Source of the DNA: Protostelium mycophagum | Lineage: Eukaryota; Evosea; Variosea; Protosteliida; Protosteliaceae | Reading direction: 5' to 3' | Assembly: GCA_002081555.1 (NCBI GenBank) | Contig: MZNV01001392.1 | Location: forward strand, 1-40,483 | DNA: 40,483 nt | In this document: piece after piece, positions 10,265-21,025 of the stretch | Layout: each line of letters starts with the position of its first letter | How positions within the stretch are numbered: the stretch's first letter is position 1 | Program-made: the position numbers and the translations under genes | Notes under the pieces: generated by a model | Databases searched by the model: none | What the model saw: the letters and a program-made list of their open reading frames with translations, nothing else | What the model was told of the DNA's origin: nothing

Positions 10265-11490
10265 ATGACACGAAAACGGTCCTTTCACGAAACCACAACC
10301 AAAGAGTTTAGCTTGGAAACGCTTCCTTCTGATTCTCTCGAGATTATCATTCGCATCCTTGCTTGTGATGGACGTCCCTATGTCGATCAGAAGAGTGTTC
10401 AGTTCGCAGAGCCAATGAAAGGCAAATCTATCCTGAGTTTGGTGCGGATATCTACCAGAATCTATTTTGATTCAACTCAGGCACAGACGAGTAAGTGTTT
10501 GTATGATTCGATGAGGCCGATCTTGTCACGATTGAAAGAGCTTCGTTCCACTCGACATCTTGCATATAAACAACCCTGTGCCATTCCAAAATTCACTCCT
10601 TTGGACGAAAACCTGAAACAAGATCAGATGGCTTGTTCGAGATATGGTGGTATTCCATGTCTCAAGAAAGACGAAAAGTGGCCAAAATGCCATGATGACT
10701 GTGGCGCAGACCTCCTCTTCCTTTTTCAAATCGATCTCTCCAAGGTGCGTCTTGATACAAATAATACATCCATTTAAACTATTTCAGATTCCATCCAATG
10801 TCTGTGATTCTATCCCAATCGATCGTTCTGGCGTTCTGCAGTGTTTTTATTGCACAGAATGCTCCGACAGTCCGACCGATGTATTCGAGGACAACTATCT
10901 CATTCGTATCTTGCCGCAGGATGAGCAATTAATCATGCCAAAGGTAGATGATCGAAGATGTTTCAGTGACGTCATCCCAACACAAAAGTGTCAAACGACA
11001 TGAGTAATGAATTCAGGATGTGAGCTCTGATACACCCCGATTCTCTTGCCTTCTCATCACTGACTGGAAAATGAGAGATGATTACCCAAGTTGCTACCCT
11101 TACAACCAATTTACAGACACACCACGTTGGTCCGAAGAAGTTGAAGATTTAGACTTTCCACGCGAAGAAGGTCTGCTATCATTGTGTTTTAGAGCAACAT
11201 TTTGCCTCTAAAGCGAGTCGATCTTGATGACCTTGCATTGACCCTCATTAGTGAGCGAAGACGACACACAAACAGCCGACAAATTTGGAGGCTGGCCTGA
11301 TCCTATGAATCCCGGAGAGCACAGAAACTGTTGGCCAATCGTGTGCAAGCACTGCGACAAAGAGATGACACTCATCCACTCATATGATCCCCATGACGAT
11401 TGGGACGTCTCTTGTGAACACCTGATGGTGATGATGTGTGATAATCATGAGGAGAAGGTGTTCACAACTCATGGCACTTACAGCACCTAA
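10265..11490 (+). CDS. F-box protein with a YwqG-like (DUF1963) domain
   Basis: A probable substrate adaptor for an SCF-type ubiquitin ligase. The ATG at 10265 (MTRKRSFHETTTKEF) is followed by an F-box-like helix set (LETLPSDSLEIIIRILACD then ILSLVRISTRIYF). The rest matches the YwqG/DUF1963 fold: SRYGGIPCLKKDEKWPKCHD, DLLFLFQIDLSK, then after a 46-nt intron GVLQCFYCTECSD and LIRILPQDEQ. The second half gives DKFGGWPDPMNPGEHRNCWP with CKHCDKEMTLIHSYDP and ends HGTYST at 11490. The CxxC pairs may bind a metal. The family's function is unknown; some bacterial members are lone proteins. The joins near 11170-11275 are unresolved because the candidate introns there are only 22-25 nt. Confidence 0.72.
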
Positions 11491-11799
11491 AGATGATGTA
11501 TTTCAGATGATTATTATATGTTTCCATTTATATTTCTTTGATCTCACGTTTTCAATGCTGACTTTCCTTGAAACATATCGCACGCATCTTGGCCGCTGTT
11601 CATTCTAGTGAAGGAATGCTGCTGGTCCGAGCCAACTGAAATATATTGACGTTTGATCGCCGTGTTTGGTGTGAAGGGTGAACCAATTTTGATCGGGGAT
11701 GTACTGACGTTTTATTCTTCGCTCTTCGAAATCTCGGCCAGTCCTCACGTTCCTGCCAGATAGAAAACAAATCCACAACCGGTGCCACAGGAATCATCC
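11491..11799. other. intergenic region
   Basis: This lies between two plus-strand genes and contains AT-rich sequence followed by a minus-strand open frame of 65 codons (about 11600-11797) with no recognisable domain. It probably holds the 3' end of the F-box gene and the promoter of the GTPase gene. Confidence 0.5.
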
Positions 11800-12788
11800 A
11801 TGTCTATAGCAGAACACAAGAGCATAAAAGCGAGGAATTGTGTTGTGTTGGGAGATGCGGCGGTTGGCAAAAAGAGTCTTTTGACATCATACAAAGGTCT
11901 ATATCCGAGAGAGTATGCAGCTCACCTTCCGACTTCAGATCACTCAGACGTATTTATCCAGGGTGAGCCACACTATATATATGTTCGCAGGTGATTGACA
12001 CGACAGGTTCTCATTTTCGTGTCAATTGGATAACAGCAAACGAGACAGCTTTCGATTTGATGAGGCCCCTTTGTTATCCGAACGCAGACATATACATTCT
12101 TTGTTTTTCTATCGCGAGGTGATTGTTGTCTTGACATAACCGTTTTTGTGCAGATGTGACAGCATTGATTTGCACAATGCAGAGCATAATAATGGCAGTG
12201 ATTCACAGTTGGATCGACGGACAGTTCTCATTCTGATTATCGATAGAAATTCTTCTCTGCACAGTATAACTGAGAGATGGTGGCCAGAATTAAGAGGGAG
12301 GCGGCCTTTTTCCAGGGTGATCTTGTGTGGCACGATGCGAGATCTTCGCTTTGATCCGGACACAGTCGACACCTTACATTCAATGCATCAGGACCTTGTT
12401 TGTCCCAGAAGAGCTCATCAACTGGGTAGATTCTCACTCTTCTTTTTCATGATGAGCAACATTTAATTTAATGATGCAGCACAAAACCTGGGGATGGATG
12501 CCTACATCGAATGTTCATCAATCACACAAGAAGGGATTGACGCTCTGTTTGCTGAGGTACGTTAAGAGTCTCATTGACGCTCACATTCTTCAGATCTCAG
12601 ACGCGTCCTCCAGCTGTGTTTCCTCTATTGAAACACTGACGGAGCTGCAACAGAGGCGAAGTAACTGTGTAGATATTGAAACATGTTGTTGTACACAAGG
12701 TGGCTGCAGACAAGAAGAGATGCCGAGCAAAAAGAAACACGGTGTGATGAAGCTGTTGCATCATCATCATAAAAGAAAGTATCTTTGA
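11800..12788 (+). CDS. atypical Rho-family GTPase, nucleotide-binding motifs degraded
   Basis: A small GTPase-like protein related to Rho/Rac. The ATG at 11800 leads to the P-loop [14 protein letters not shown], in which the Mg-binding Thr/Ser after GK is Lys. Switch I/beta2 ([20 protein letters not shown]) and G3 (IDTTGS) align with Rho, but an 8-base stretch at 11983-11990 breaks the frame between them. Later exons give [32 protein letters not shown]4 as [15 protein letters not shown] (Met for the Lys of TKxD), a Rho-insert-like helix and G5 [17 protein letters not shown]. The tail has CCC, a basic run and no CAAX box (ends HKRKYL). If the 44-nt GT-AG segment at 11963-12006 is an intron, frame is restored but G3 is lost. 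It is therefore a diverged GTPase or a decaying gene. Confidence 0.7.
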
Positions 12789-12809
12789 TGGTGCAAATTT
12801 TTTAACAAT

Positions 12810-15800
12810 TCAATTCGCTGATACGGTGTCTGCCATCTTTGTGTTATTGTAAAATGAGCTCGAGACAATGGATGACGCCTTTGCATCTGTGATGATGCTT
12901 GGGATGCCATTCGGTGATGTTATGCTGGCACCTGAGAGGATATATGATGACCCCGCCACAGCATGAATTATCCACCCATTTGGTGCATTGTTGTTGTTAA
13001 AAACGCCGCCCACCTGTCACAAGTCAACTCGACACGCAACCGAATCGTCCTCACGTTTATACATGATCCTGAGCAATATTCTGCCAGACCGTCGGTCGCG
13101 TAGTTATTGTTATATGTGCATTTTGTCGATATCAATATACCAATACTGTAAATCGTGCCGAACTGAGCATTTTCAAACGCAAACAAGTTGTTTGTCATGA
13201 GCAGCTGTCCTTGCGAGTTGTAGATGGCAGATCCTGAATGTGTGAACGTTTTTCTTTTCATACTGATGTACCATTCGTTGCGGAGTTGTACGTGTAGGTG
13301 CTATTGGTATCTGAGATTATGGAGAAGGGACTGGTGTAGATTGCGCCTCCCTGGGATGCTCCATTCATCGTGTATGTATTGAATTTGAGAACGACTGGAG
13401 AATCTGTTGTGTCAGTACTCTTGACACATCCGATGGCACTCACAATTGTTCACATACATAGCACCACCATTCAAAGCAGTATTGTTAGTAAACACGCTGT
13501 TCTGCACAACTGTTACAGGAGAAGAGGTGTATACGGCTCCTCCATAGTTGCTACTACAACCCGAGAATGTACTGCCGTATATAGATACAGATGCTCCTGA
13601 AAACCGTCAGAAAAAGCACGAAAGATATAATGACCCTGACCTGCGTATATCGCGCCACCATAGTATCCTGTGCAATTATAAAAGGAAGAGTTGGAGACTG
13701 TCAAAAAAGTAGTAATCCCGGTGGTGCCGTTGGAGTATATAGCTCCACCATGATCTGGTTGTCATCAGCAATTTTTTATTCAACACTTTGCCATACTGTT
13801 CACTCCCACTACACCGTTGTAGAACACTGAATTATAGATGCTCGTATTTGTTCCTGGACTTAGAGAGAAGATACCGCCATCCGATGCTGAGTGATTTCAG
13901 TCAACATACCATCTTGTTCCGCTCACATAAAGCGAAACCGTTCGTAAAGGTGCAGTTGTTCACAACCAAAGTAAGTGGAGCAGATCCATTCAAGTACGCG
14001 ACCAAAACACCGCCAAAACCTGACAATGATGAACATCAATTAGAACTCATCTTCTGTAATCACCAGCTGTGCTGTTGGTGAATTGACAGTTTTGAATGCT
14101 CAGTTGTGAATTAGACTGCCAAATCGCGCCACCACCTGTTCCATCAGTTCATTGATAAGAAATAGCCACACTCACCATTTTGAGATGATGAGTTCACGAA
14201 TGTCGATGAGATAATGTTGACATTAGAATACTGATCCATGCTGATCGCGCCTCCTCCACCAGACCAAGCAGATACGCTTGGATCTGCCAAAAATGTCAAT
14301 GTCGAAACGCTGTCTTGGTGACTTACTTAATGAGATCGAGTTCTGAAAAGTACAATTGTTTATCATTCCCACGGTCCAAGTGGACAGAAAGATTGAACCA
14401 CCGAAACCTGTTCGTTCAGGCTGCATCAATGTCTGAAACCTCACCTGTTGATGAACAATAGTTGAAAGTGGAGGACGATATCGCGAAACGTGAACCGGAT
14501 CCCACATAGACGGCTCCTCCAGTCACTTGAAAAATCAAAAGGTGGATTTTGAAGGGTAATACTCACCGAAACTGGAGAGATTGAAAGATGAGACGTTGTA
14601 GAACTGTGAGTTGTCTATAGTGATGGTGCTATTATTAGCCACACAAACTCCGGCGTTGCCTGTGCAGATGAGTATTTACAAGCTCATGGATGAGTACCTG
14701 TGGTGCGGATATTCAAAAATTGTGAAAAGCTGATGTAACACCGCGATAAAGAGTTCATTTGGATGGCGGCACCGCAAGTGTTAGACGTTGATGTCACCGA
14801 TGATATCGTGGTTTGGTTCACATACACAGTAGATGAGACATCGCCGTATATAACTCCATCAGCTGGGGGAAGTCACTTAATTTATACATAGCGTGGACAT
14901 ACCTTGCAATGATGTCGAGTTGTAGATGTAATTGTTATATGATGATAAAGTGGAGCCAGATGTCACTCCCAGAACTGTACCGGGACCTGTACTTTCAATC
15001 TTGATGAGGGCTACATTTATAATTCGCGAACATTACCATTTGAAACGCTGTTGAAGAATGAACAGTTTGACACGGTCATATTACTGTTGGTGTTGACATA
15101 CAGAACAGCATTTCCTGGTCTGGTGAGTATGAAACTATTGGGGTTTCAATACCTGATGTGGTGTTATAGAAGTATGAGTTTACCACATTGACATTGCTAT
15201 TTCCTCCAGTACTTAGTACCCCTCCTGACCCTACAACGAGTCAGATGGCCCAAATGAATGTCATTACTTTTGGCCGAATGATTGATGAAATTGCAATTGT
15301 TCATCACGATCTGAAGGCCGCCATACGAACAGATTGACCCGCCCCAACCTCATCACATGTCAATACATATTATTACTCACTTATTACTCACCATTCAACG
15401 CTTTTGTGTTCATTGATGTGACGTTATACAGATTCATTGTGACCCCATTTGTACCAAATATTGAGCCTCCATTGACTGTTGCATTGAGTGTCAACATATT
15501 CTTTTGGTTTTCCAAAACTTACTCGTGGCTGTCTGACCCTGAAATAAGGTGTTCATCACTGTCAAAACACTGTTATCGGCCATATTGACCCCAGCCCCAT
15601 AAGCTGAAGAAGATTTATCTGAGTATGATCAAGAATGTCTTACCAGTGCAGGTGCAATTGGAGAACGATGAATTGAATATGTTTAGAATACTGGAAGAGT
15701 AGATAGCTCCACTACCTATTGGTCGTTCAGTATATGGTATACTTGTTCACTTGGACTAAATCATATCTATATTGGTTTTTTTAACTGTAGAATTTCCCTC

Positions 15801-17785
15801 AGACCCACCGACTGTATTTATGCCCGAAAACGCAGAGTTTGACACATTCGCTTTCACGCCACCGTTCAAGAAGATAGCCCCGCCATTCCCACCTGAATAA
15901 AACTCAATTTTAAATATTGAAATCAGATAATACCTGTAGTCCAAGAGTTGTAGAATGAACAATTATTCACGATTAATACCCCCGGTGTGCCCACAAAAAT
16001 TGCACCACCAATGATGGATGTCGTCCCGTTGAATACAGAGTTAGACAAGTACAGAGTAGCACTCAAGCCAACATATATGGAGCCACCATAGGCTTACAGA
16101 GGTCATTTTTTGGTGAATAAAATGACTCCACTCACCACCCGCACTGTTTTGAATGACGATATTGTTGAAGGTCCCGACTCTATAATCCGATAGATATATA
16201 CTTCCGCCATAAAAGTCTGTCTCGATTAATTATATGTGATGGTATTCAAGCTTACTGGTACTGCTGCAGCCCTGAAGAGTCAAATTGTTCAAAGTGGCAT
16301 ATGCGTCTAAGAAAATACCTCCTGCATCATCTACAACCGTGTAAATGTCAAAAAAAGTCACACCTACTCACTCGGTGTCAGAGACTGGAAGAACGTAGAT
16401 GAGCTTATCGTAGCAGTTGATGAGGGTCCACCACTGACGGCTACAGAACCACCACGATCTATTTCAAACTAAGCGACATAATTTATCGGAACACTCACAT
16501 GAAGCATAGTTGTTTGAGAAAGATGAGCCTTGAAGAGTCAGGATAGAATTTGTGAACATGTTGATCGCTCCGCCCAGAGTTCCACCATCTGAAAATATTT
16601 ATAAAGTTATTTTCAACCCAACTCACATGCAGCGCAATTAGTGAAAATGCAGTTCTGTACAGTTGCGTTTGAGGTTGTAGCTCCAATGGCCCCACCATGT
16701 CCTGAATAATAATCAGTGACGTGTCACCTGTTTTACGCTGCCCTCACCTGTCTTGACCGAGCAGTTTGAGAAAATACAGTTGTCGATCGTGATGGGAGCG
16801 TACTGTCAAGTGTCAGAAGGAGCATGTCACATGTCACGTGTCACCTGCTGACTGACACATCCACCAGAATTTTGTGCTTGAGAATTTGTAAAGATGCTAC
16901 GGAACAAGTTTGTGACCCCAAAATCCACATAAATATTCGCACCATATGATGCATTGGCGCCGGTAAATACACTGTTGTAGACGGTGAGATTTCCACCGTA
17001 TAAATATATATCTGCCCCTCGTGCCTGCACATTGGTGTTGTTGGAAAATTGACAGTTTTGAATTGTAACAGTCGAATACAGTGCGTATATCCCAGTTCCT
17101 GAACTCTTCAGTGAAATATTTTACTCAAATTCCAACCCTAAGAGACCCTACGGTAAGAAACCGCGAGTCTCGCGGTCCTTACCGAGCTTTCTCATCTGTT
17201 CAAAAAACCAAGAGCACCTACCGTTTGTTGCTTGGACAATGAGGTTTTGAAAAACACTGTTGACAACCGTCAGTGTTGTTGACTCAGCATACACAGCTGC
17301 CGGCCATGTCGAATTGTACGTTTGAGGCTGAAAGATGGACCCATAGACAAACATAGCACTGCCTGCTGCTGCTCTTATACTTCCCGCCCAAGTGATATTC
17401 CAACAATTTATCTGACATCACATTTCAGATCAGGATCATTATCAGCATCGGGATCGCATTACCTGAGCCCAACTTCCTAATTGGAGATAATATGTCTTGA
17501 TCCAAACACCCGCTCCTATCAAATTCAATGTGCTGACACTGCTGCTGGCCCAATTGATGTTGCAGTTGATTGAATACGGTTGTGTCTGTGGGAAAGCCAA
17601 AGTAATATTCACCAGGTTGTCATCGCATGAATTTGGCAGACTCAACAAGACTACGAGATCGTCGGCATCTTCCAAAAGCAAACGGACTCACCATTACAAA
17701 CATCTTGATTGTTTGCTGTGGAATAGATACAAGGTAAAGCTTGCGCACAGGCGATGAACAACATCACCAACCATGATCCTTTCAT
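12810..17785 (-). CDS. large secreted parallel beta-helix protein with Pmp-like GGAI/FxxN repeats
   Basis: The ATG at 17785-17783 opens a signal peptide (MKGSWLVMLFIACAQALP). The N-terminal domain (DDLVVLLSLPNSCDDNLVNI) is followed by some twenty short exons of about one or two beta-helix rungs each. The rungs carry two recurring motifs, a GGAI-like turn and SxFxNxx, for example SNSSFYNCTGYYGGAIYAG, NSVFTGANASYGANIYVDFG and GGNGGAIFLNGGVKANVSNS. The same pair marks Chlamydia Pmp autotransporters and other right-handed beta-helix adhesins. The rungs are rich in N-glycosylation-type NxS/T. The last rung ends TVSAN at 12810, 21 bp from the convergent GTPase stop. No TM anchor is evident, so it is probably secreted or wall-associated, perhaps in adhesion or prey contact. 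Introns are about 45-60 nt; not every exon edge was resolved. Confidence 0.75.
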
Positions 17786-18072
17786 GCCTTTGTTGTGGTG
17801 AAGTTGGGAGGACTGCGGTTTTGCTGAGTAAGCATGGTAACAGGTGACACAAGCTCATTAACGCTAACGTGAAGTCACGTTATGCTACCAACCAAATTTT
17901 GACAGGTGACTTGTCACTGAATCGTCTTCTGCCAATTCGGTTTGAGCGGTTGCCGTTGTGATCAATGCGCACTCCGACGGTCTCCTCTTTCGCAACGTAA
18001 GATTTCAAGCAAACCGAAGAGTCTATTTGATCTCTACAGCTCGAGAAGAAGATAACTTGAAGATGATGGTAT

Positions 18073-19051
18073 TTATGTCTGTGTCCATTGTTCGTATTTG
18101 CGCTTGATTTGGTTCCACAGCGTCCGAACCTTTTTCTCTCCTCTTTCATAACTCTTCTTGTAAAATTCTGGGGATGCCAAGTTGTTGATCTACAACGGTG
18201 TGAATGGATTTGTACACCTTTTTGCTGGAATTTAAAAGTGAATTTATTTTTATTTAAAAATAAGAAAATATTTGGAATTACTCCAAAAAATTTCGGTGAA
18301 GATTCTCTGAAATTTCACCTTCTTCTGTACGTCATCCGCCAAGTCCTTTGGGTGTTGCATAACGTATAAATAGCCCCCAGCCACTATCCCCATTGCAAAA
18401 GCCATCCACATTACATTATTGTAGATCTACTTTTCTCAAAAAATTTCGCGTAAATTTCACCGACTTTTCTGGTTACGGCTTTCTTTTCCAAATGACGGAG
18501 TTGATTCCCATTGATCGTCTTGATGCCGATGGTGAGGGCGCGAGGGACGTAATCACTTGTGGTGATGAAGATGCCTCTAGCTGGTGATATGCCGTTGAGA
18601 GTTAGAACCTCTTTAAATTTGGCGACATCGCTGATTCAGTTTAATCAGAAGGGATGCTGAAGAAATGGTGATGATTCTTGAATGTAATTTAAATTGTGGA
18701 GGAATCAAGTCTTTGTCTTCACAAGTCATGTTTGAGCTGCATACAAAAACTTCAAAACAGAGCATTATTGATCTCTCACCTTAATGGGACACTATCAGCA
18801 TAATTTTTGCATTCCACATAAGTCTTGAAGAAGTATCCGTATGTGACATCAATCTGTGATCTGTTGCCATAGGGATCGATCAAAGTCACGTCCCTCTTTA
18901 CATTATTCTTGCCGAGATTCTTGTAGAGACGAACCACTCTGTATTCCAACGCATCGCCTGATGTTGATCAATTGTCAAGAATTGATCTTAATCATCTCAT
19001 ACCTTTTGCTTTATTGATCACTTCTTTCAGTAACTTTCTTCGGCTAAACAT
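18073..19051 (-). CDS. Mrr/RRG7-like PD-(D/E)xK nuclease with a membrane segment
   Basis: A predicted restriction-endonuclease-fold nuclease. The ATG at 19051-19049 opens MFSRRKLLKEVINKAKG; the exons at about 19013-19051 and 18780-18957 join in frame. The catalytic pattern is visible: Asp in SQIDVTYG, then Glu and Lys in TYVECKNYADSVPL, followed by DVAKFKEVLTLNGIS and GIFITTSDYVPRALTIG, typical of Mrr_cat domains. Yeast RRG7, a mitochondrial protein needed for respiratory growth, has this domain. A later exon carries a TM (MWMAFAMGIVAGGYLYVM), and the end is a charged helix (KSYERGEKKVRTLWNQIKRK) with its stop at 18073-18075. Location (mitochondrial or other membrane) and substrate are inference. 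The genuine alternative is a non-catalytic RE-fold protein. Confidence 0.72.
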
Positions 19052-19497
19052 TATTGATCCGATGCAAAATGGGGTTGATTGGGCCAAAATTGCGTTGTAG
19101 TTCACGATGTGAAAATCTCATTTTTATTTTAAATTTAATTTATATAAAGCAGGTGTAAATATTTTTTGGTGGTCGGGGTTTTGCCAAATTGTGAACTGAA
19201 TTATTTATATAAACGCAAAGAGGCTCAGCTTTTCATTTTGGCTGTACTATCGAGATTAGCTGATTGACAACTGAAGGGACTGTTTTGTTATTACTTTCAC
19301 AGAGAGTACACGCCTTCACAATACAATCGCAACAAGATGACGTAACGATGACGTCATGGAGTGTATAAATACATCTTCCCGCCATCAGGACCAAGTCATT
19401 ATTTCAAGAAGTCTAATCGCTCAACTTTATTTTTTCATCTTGATTCAGTCCATGATCACTCCAACAAACGGTTCATCCTGCATGCGTCATGCCCTCT
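19052..19497. other. intergenic region
   Basis: This lies between two minus-strand genes: the 3' side of the two-TM protein and the promoter side of the Mrr-like nuclease. It is AT-rich with TATA-like runs (TTTATATAAA near 19138-19147 and GTATAAATA near 19363) and one TGACGTCA near 19350. I see no gene. Confidence 0.45.
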
Positions 19498-20893
19498 TTA
19501 ATTGATGAGTCCATACTGATGTGCCCTCCTCTTTTCACTGATGAATGCAAACCAAGAGGCACCCGACAGGCAACCGCAGCAGCAGCACACCGCCAACAGC
19601 GGTAGTATAAAGAAGACAAACAACGTGCTGGCTGGAAATCTCAGTGTTGTTATAGATGATGAGAGTTGACGAGATCAATTTTAAAAGGAATTGTAAACTA
19701 GATTGTAGATGCTATAAATAGATCACCTGCCCCTCCTCCTCCAATACGGAAACATCCTTCGCCCCCTTCCTTGCTGTAAATCCTGAGAGAGTAATCCATG
19801 GTTAGAGTCGCATCTGAAGTGGACTGCATCTTCTTCTGATCTGATCTATATAATGTCTGATTGATTGACACCCCGATGAAAAATGATCCGCCGCATGATG
19901 TGAGGGCTGAGGTACAGTAGCCGATGTCGACATGAGGGTGCTGTCGACAATCAGCTTGACGTTCGCATATTCCAATCGATTCGCAGATGCGGTGCATGTG
20001 CGAATTGTGCTTTTATATCTTTGGCAGAATTTTCTGCAATTTGAATTTTGAAATAAATACGATAGATATGGTATTGAATTTTGGAGTGTTGAAATTTTAC
20101 TGACACAAAATTTTGCTGAATCTTCACAAGGCACTGCACTTCCTTACCGCGAACCGCGGTAACTGACGTGAGATTAACGTGCGGGCTGCCGAGGGTTTGA
20201 ACCGACTTGCAGTGCCTTGCATCATTTATTTGTGAAAGATTAATCTACACTTTTGTTATTTCCAGAGGAAATGTTATGTGGCGCTGTGCGCCATATCAAT
20301 GTTTCACTTCTGAGAGCGTAAAGACGGACAAATCAGTCAGTGTTCACTGTCATATCAAATCAATAATCGATCTCATTACCTTAAGATAATCGATGTCATC
20401 TCGTGTGATTGTCTTCCATCCTTCATTTGCATACAACAGGAAATATGAAGTGTTCTTGTCATCCGGCTTCTGCACACAAATGATGACACTATGATGTCCA
20501 GAATCTCGCCAAGGTTCGTGATCCCATCTGAAAGCCATCAGAATGGCACGTAAATCCCGATGCCACATCATAGAGAAAGCGGGGTTGCATTTTCTTGTCC
20601 ATCAAGCTCCAGATTGTTGATGATTGCAACATCATGATTCGGCATTTTGTTCAAGGCACTCATTTTCAAATCACGCACCTATATAATTTGAATTGTTCTC
20701 CGGTAAGAGTTCCATTTAGAATCAGATTTTCATTCTCGGGTACATTTATCTCTTCTCCCCCAACACCAGCCGGGTATGCAGTCTGCCAAACAAATATTGG
20801 AAGTCCAATCGTCGCAGCGAGAGCTCCAAGCGTGAATATCGTGAAGCAGACACTGACTACAAGCCAGATCGTCTTTCGGCGATTTCTGCCCAT
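19498..20893 (-). CDS. unrecognised protein with N- and C-terminal membrane segments
   Basis: The family is not recognised. From the ATG at 20893-20891 it reads MGRNRRK and then a strong TM (TIWLVVSVCFTIFTLGAL). The luminal domain continues ENENLILNGTLTGEQFKLYR, is spliced to KCNPAFSMMWHRDLRAILMA, SVIICVQKPDDKNTSYFLLY and NEGWKTITRDDIDYLK. After an unusually long intron of about 380 nt (to about 20004) come FFIGVSINQTLYRSDQKKMQ and a glycine-rich end. The last exon is a second TM (TLFVFFILPLLAVCCCCGCL) and a short basic tail with its stop at 19498-19500. An upstream ATG at 21027 could add an exon (MSVDYKLNPTEEVQH) through a 49-nt intron, but it would collide with the start codon of the next gene. 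The long intron carries the inverted-repeat element at 20127-20219. Confidence 0.6.
20127..20219. repeat. 93-bp foldback element in an intron
   Basis: Twelve-base inverted repeats (CAAGGCACTGCA at 20127-20138, TGCAGTGCCTTG at 20208-20219) enclose a second hairpin, TTACCGCG-AAC-CGCGGTAA, at 20144-20162, and an ACGTGAGATTAACGT stretch. It lies in the long intron of the two-TM protein. Similar CGGTAA...ACGTTAAyTACCG sequences lie in other introns near 22785-22820 and 26245-26280. It could be a small foldback transposon remnant or a structured RNA. A T-loop-like GGTTTGAACC (20193-20203) is present, but I could not build a tRNA cloverleaf. Confidence 0.6.
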
Positions 20894-21025
20894 TCTGTGT
20901 CGTTGGTTTGCGATCTGGATCGCGAGAAAAAAACTGCAGAAAAATAATAAAAAACGGTCATTATTTATCTTCCAAAGACCACGTGCTGGACTTCTTCCGT
21001 TGGGTTCAGTTTATAATCAACAGAC

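Noticed and set aside
9966-10298. 110-codon protein-like minus-strand open frame
   Set aside because: There is no ATG, no clear acceptor to supply an upstream exon, it overlaps the F-box gene start and it ends 5 nt before the next gene's ATG.
12737-12788. His/Lys-rich GTPase tail as a CAAX or metal-binding motif
   Set aside because: The last residues do not form CAAX, and the His run is from a CAT repeat; no specific function can be supported.
20127-20219. tRNA reading of the foldback element
   Set aside because: It has a T-loop-like GGTTTGAACC but no cloverleaf; the inverted ends and internal hairpin do not match tRNA arms.
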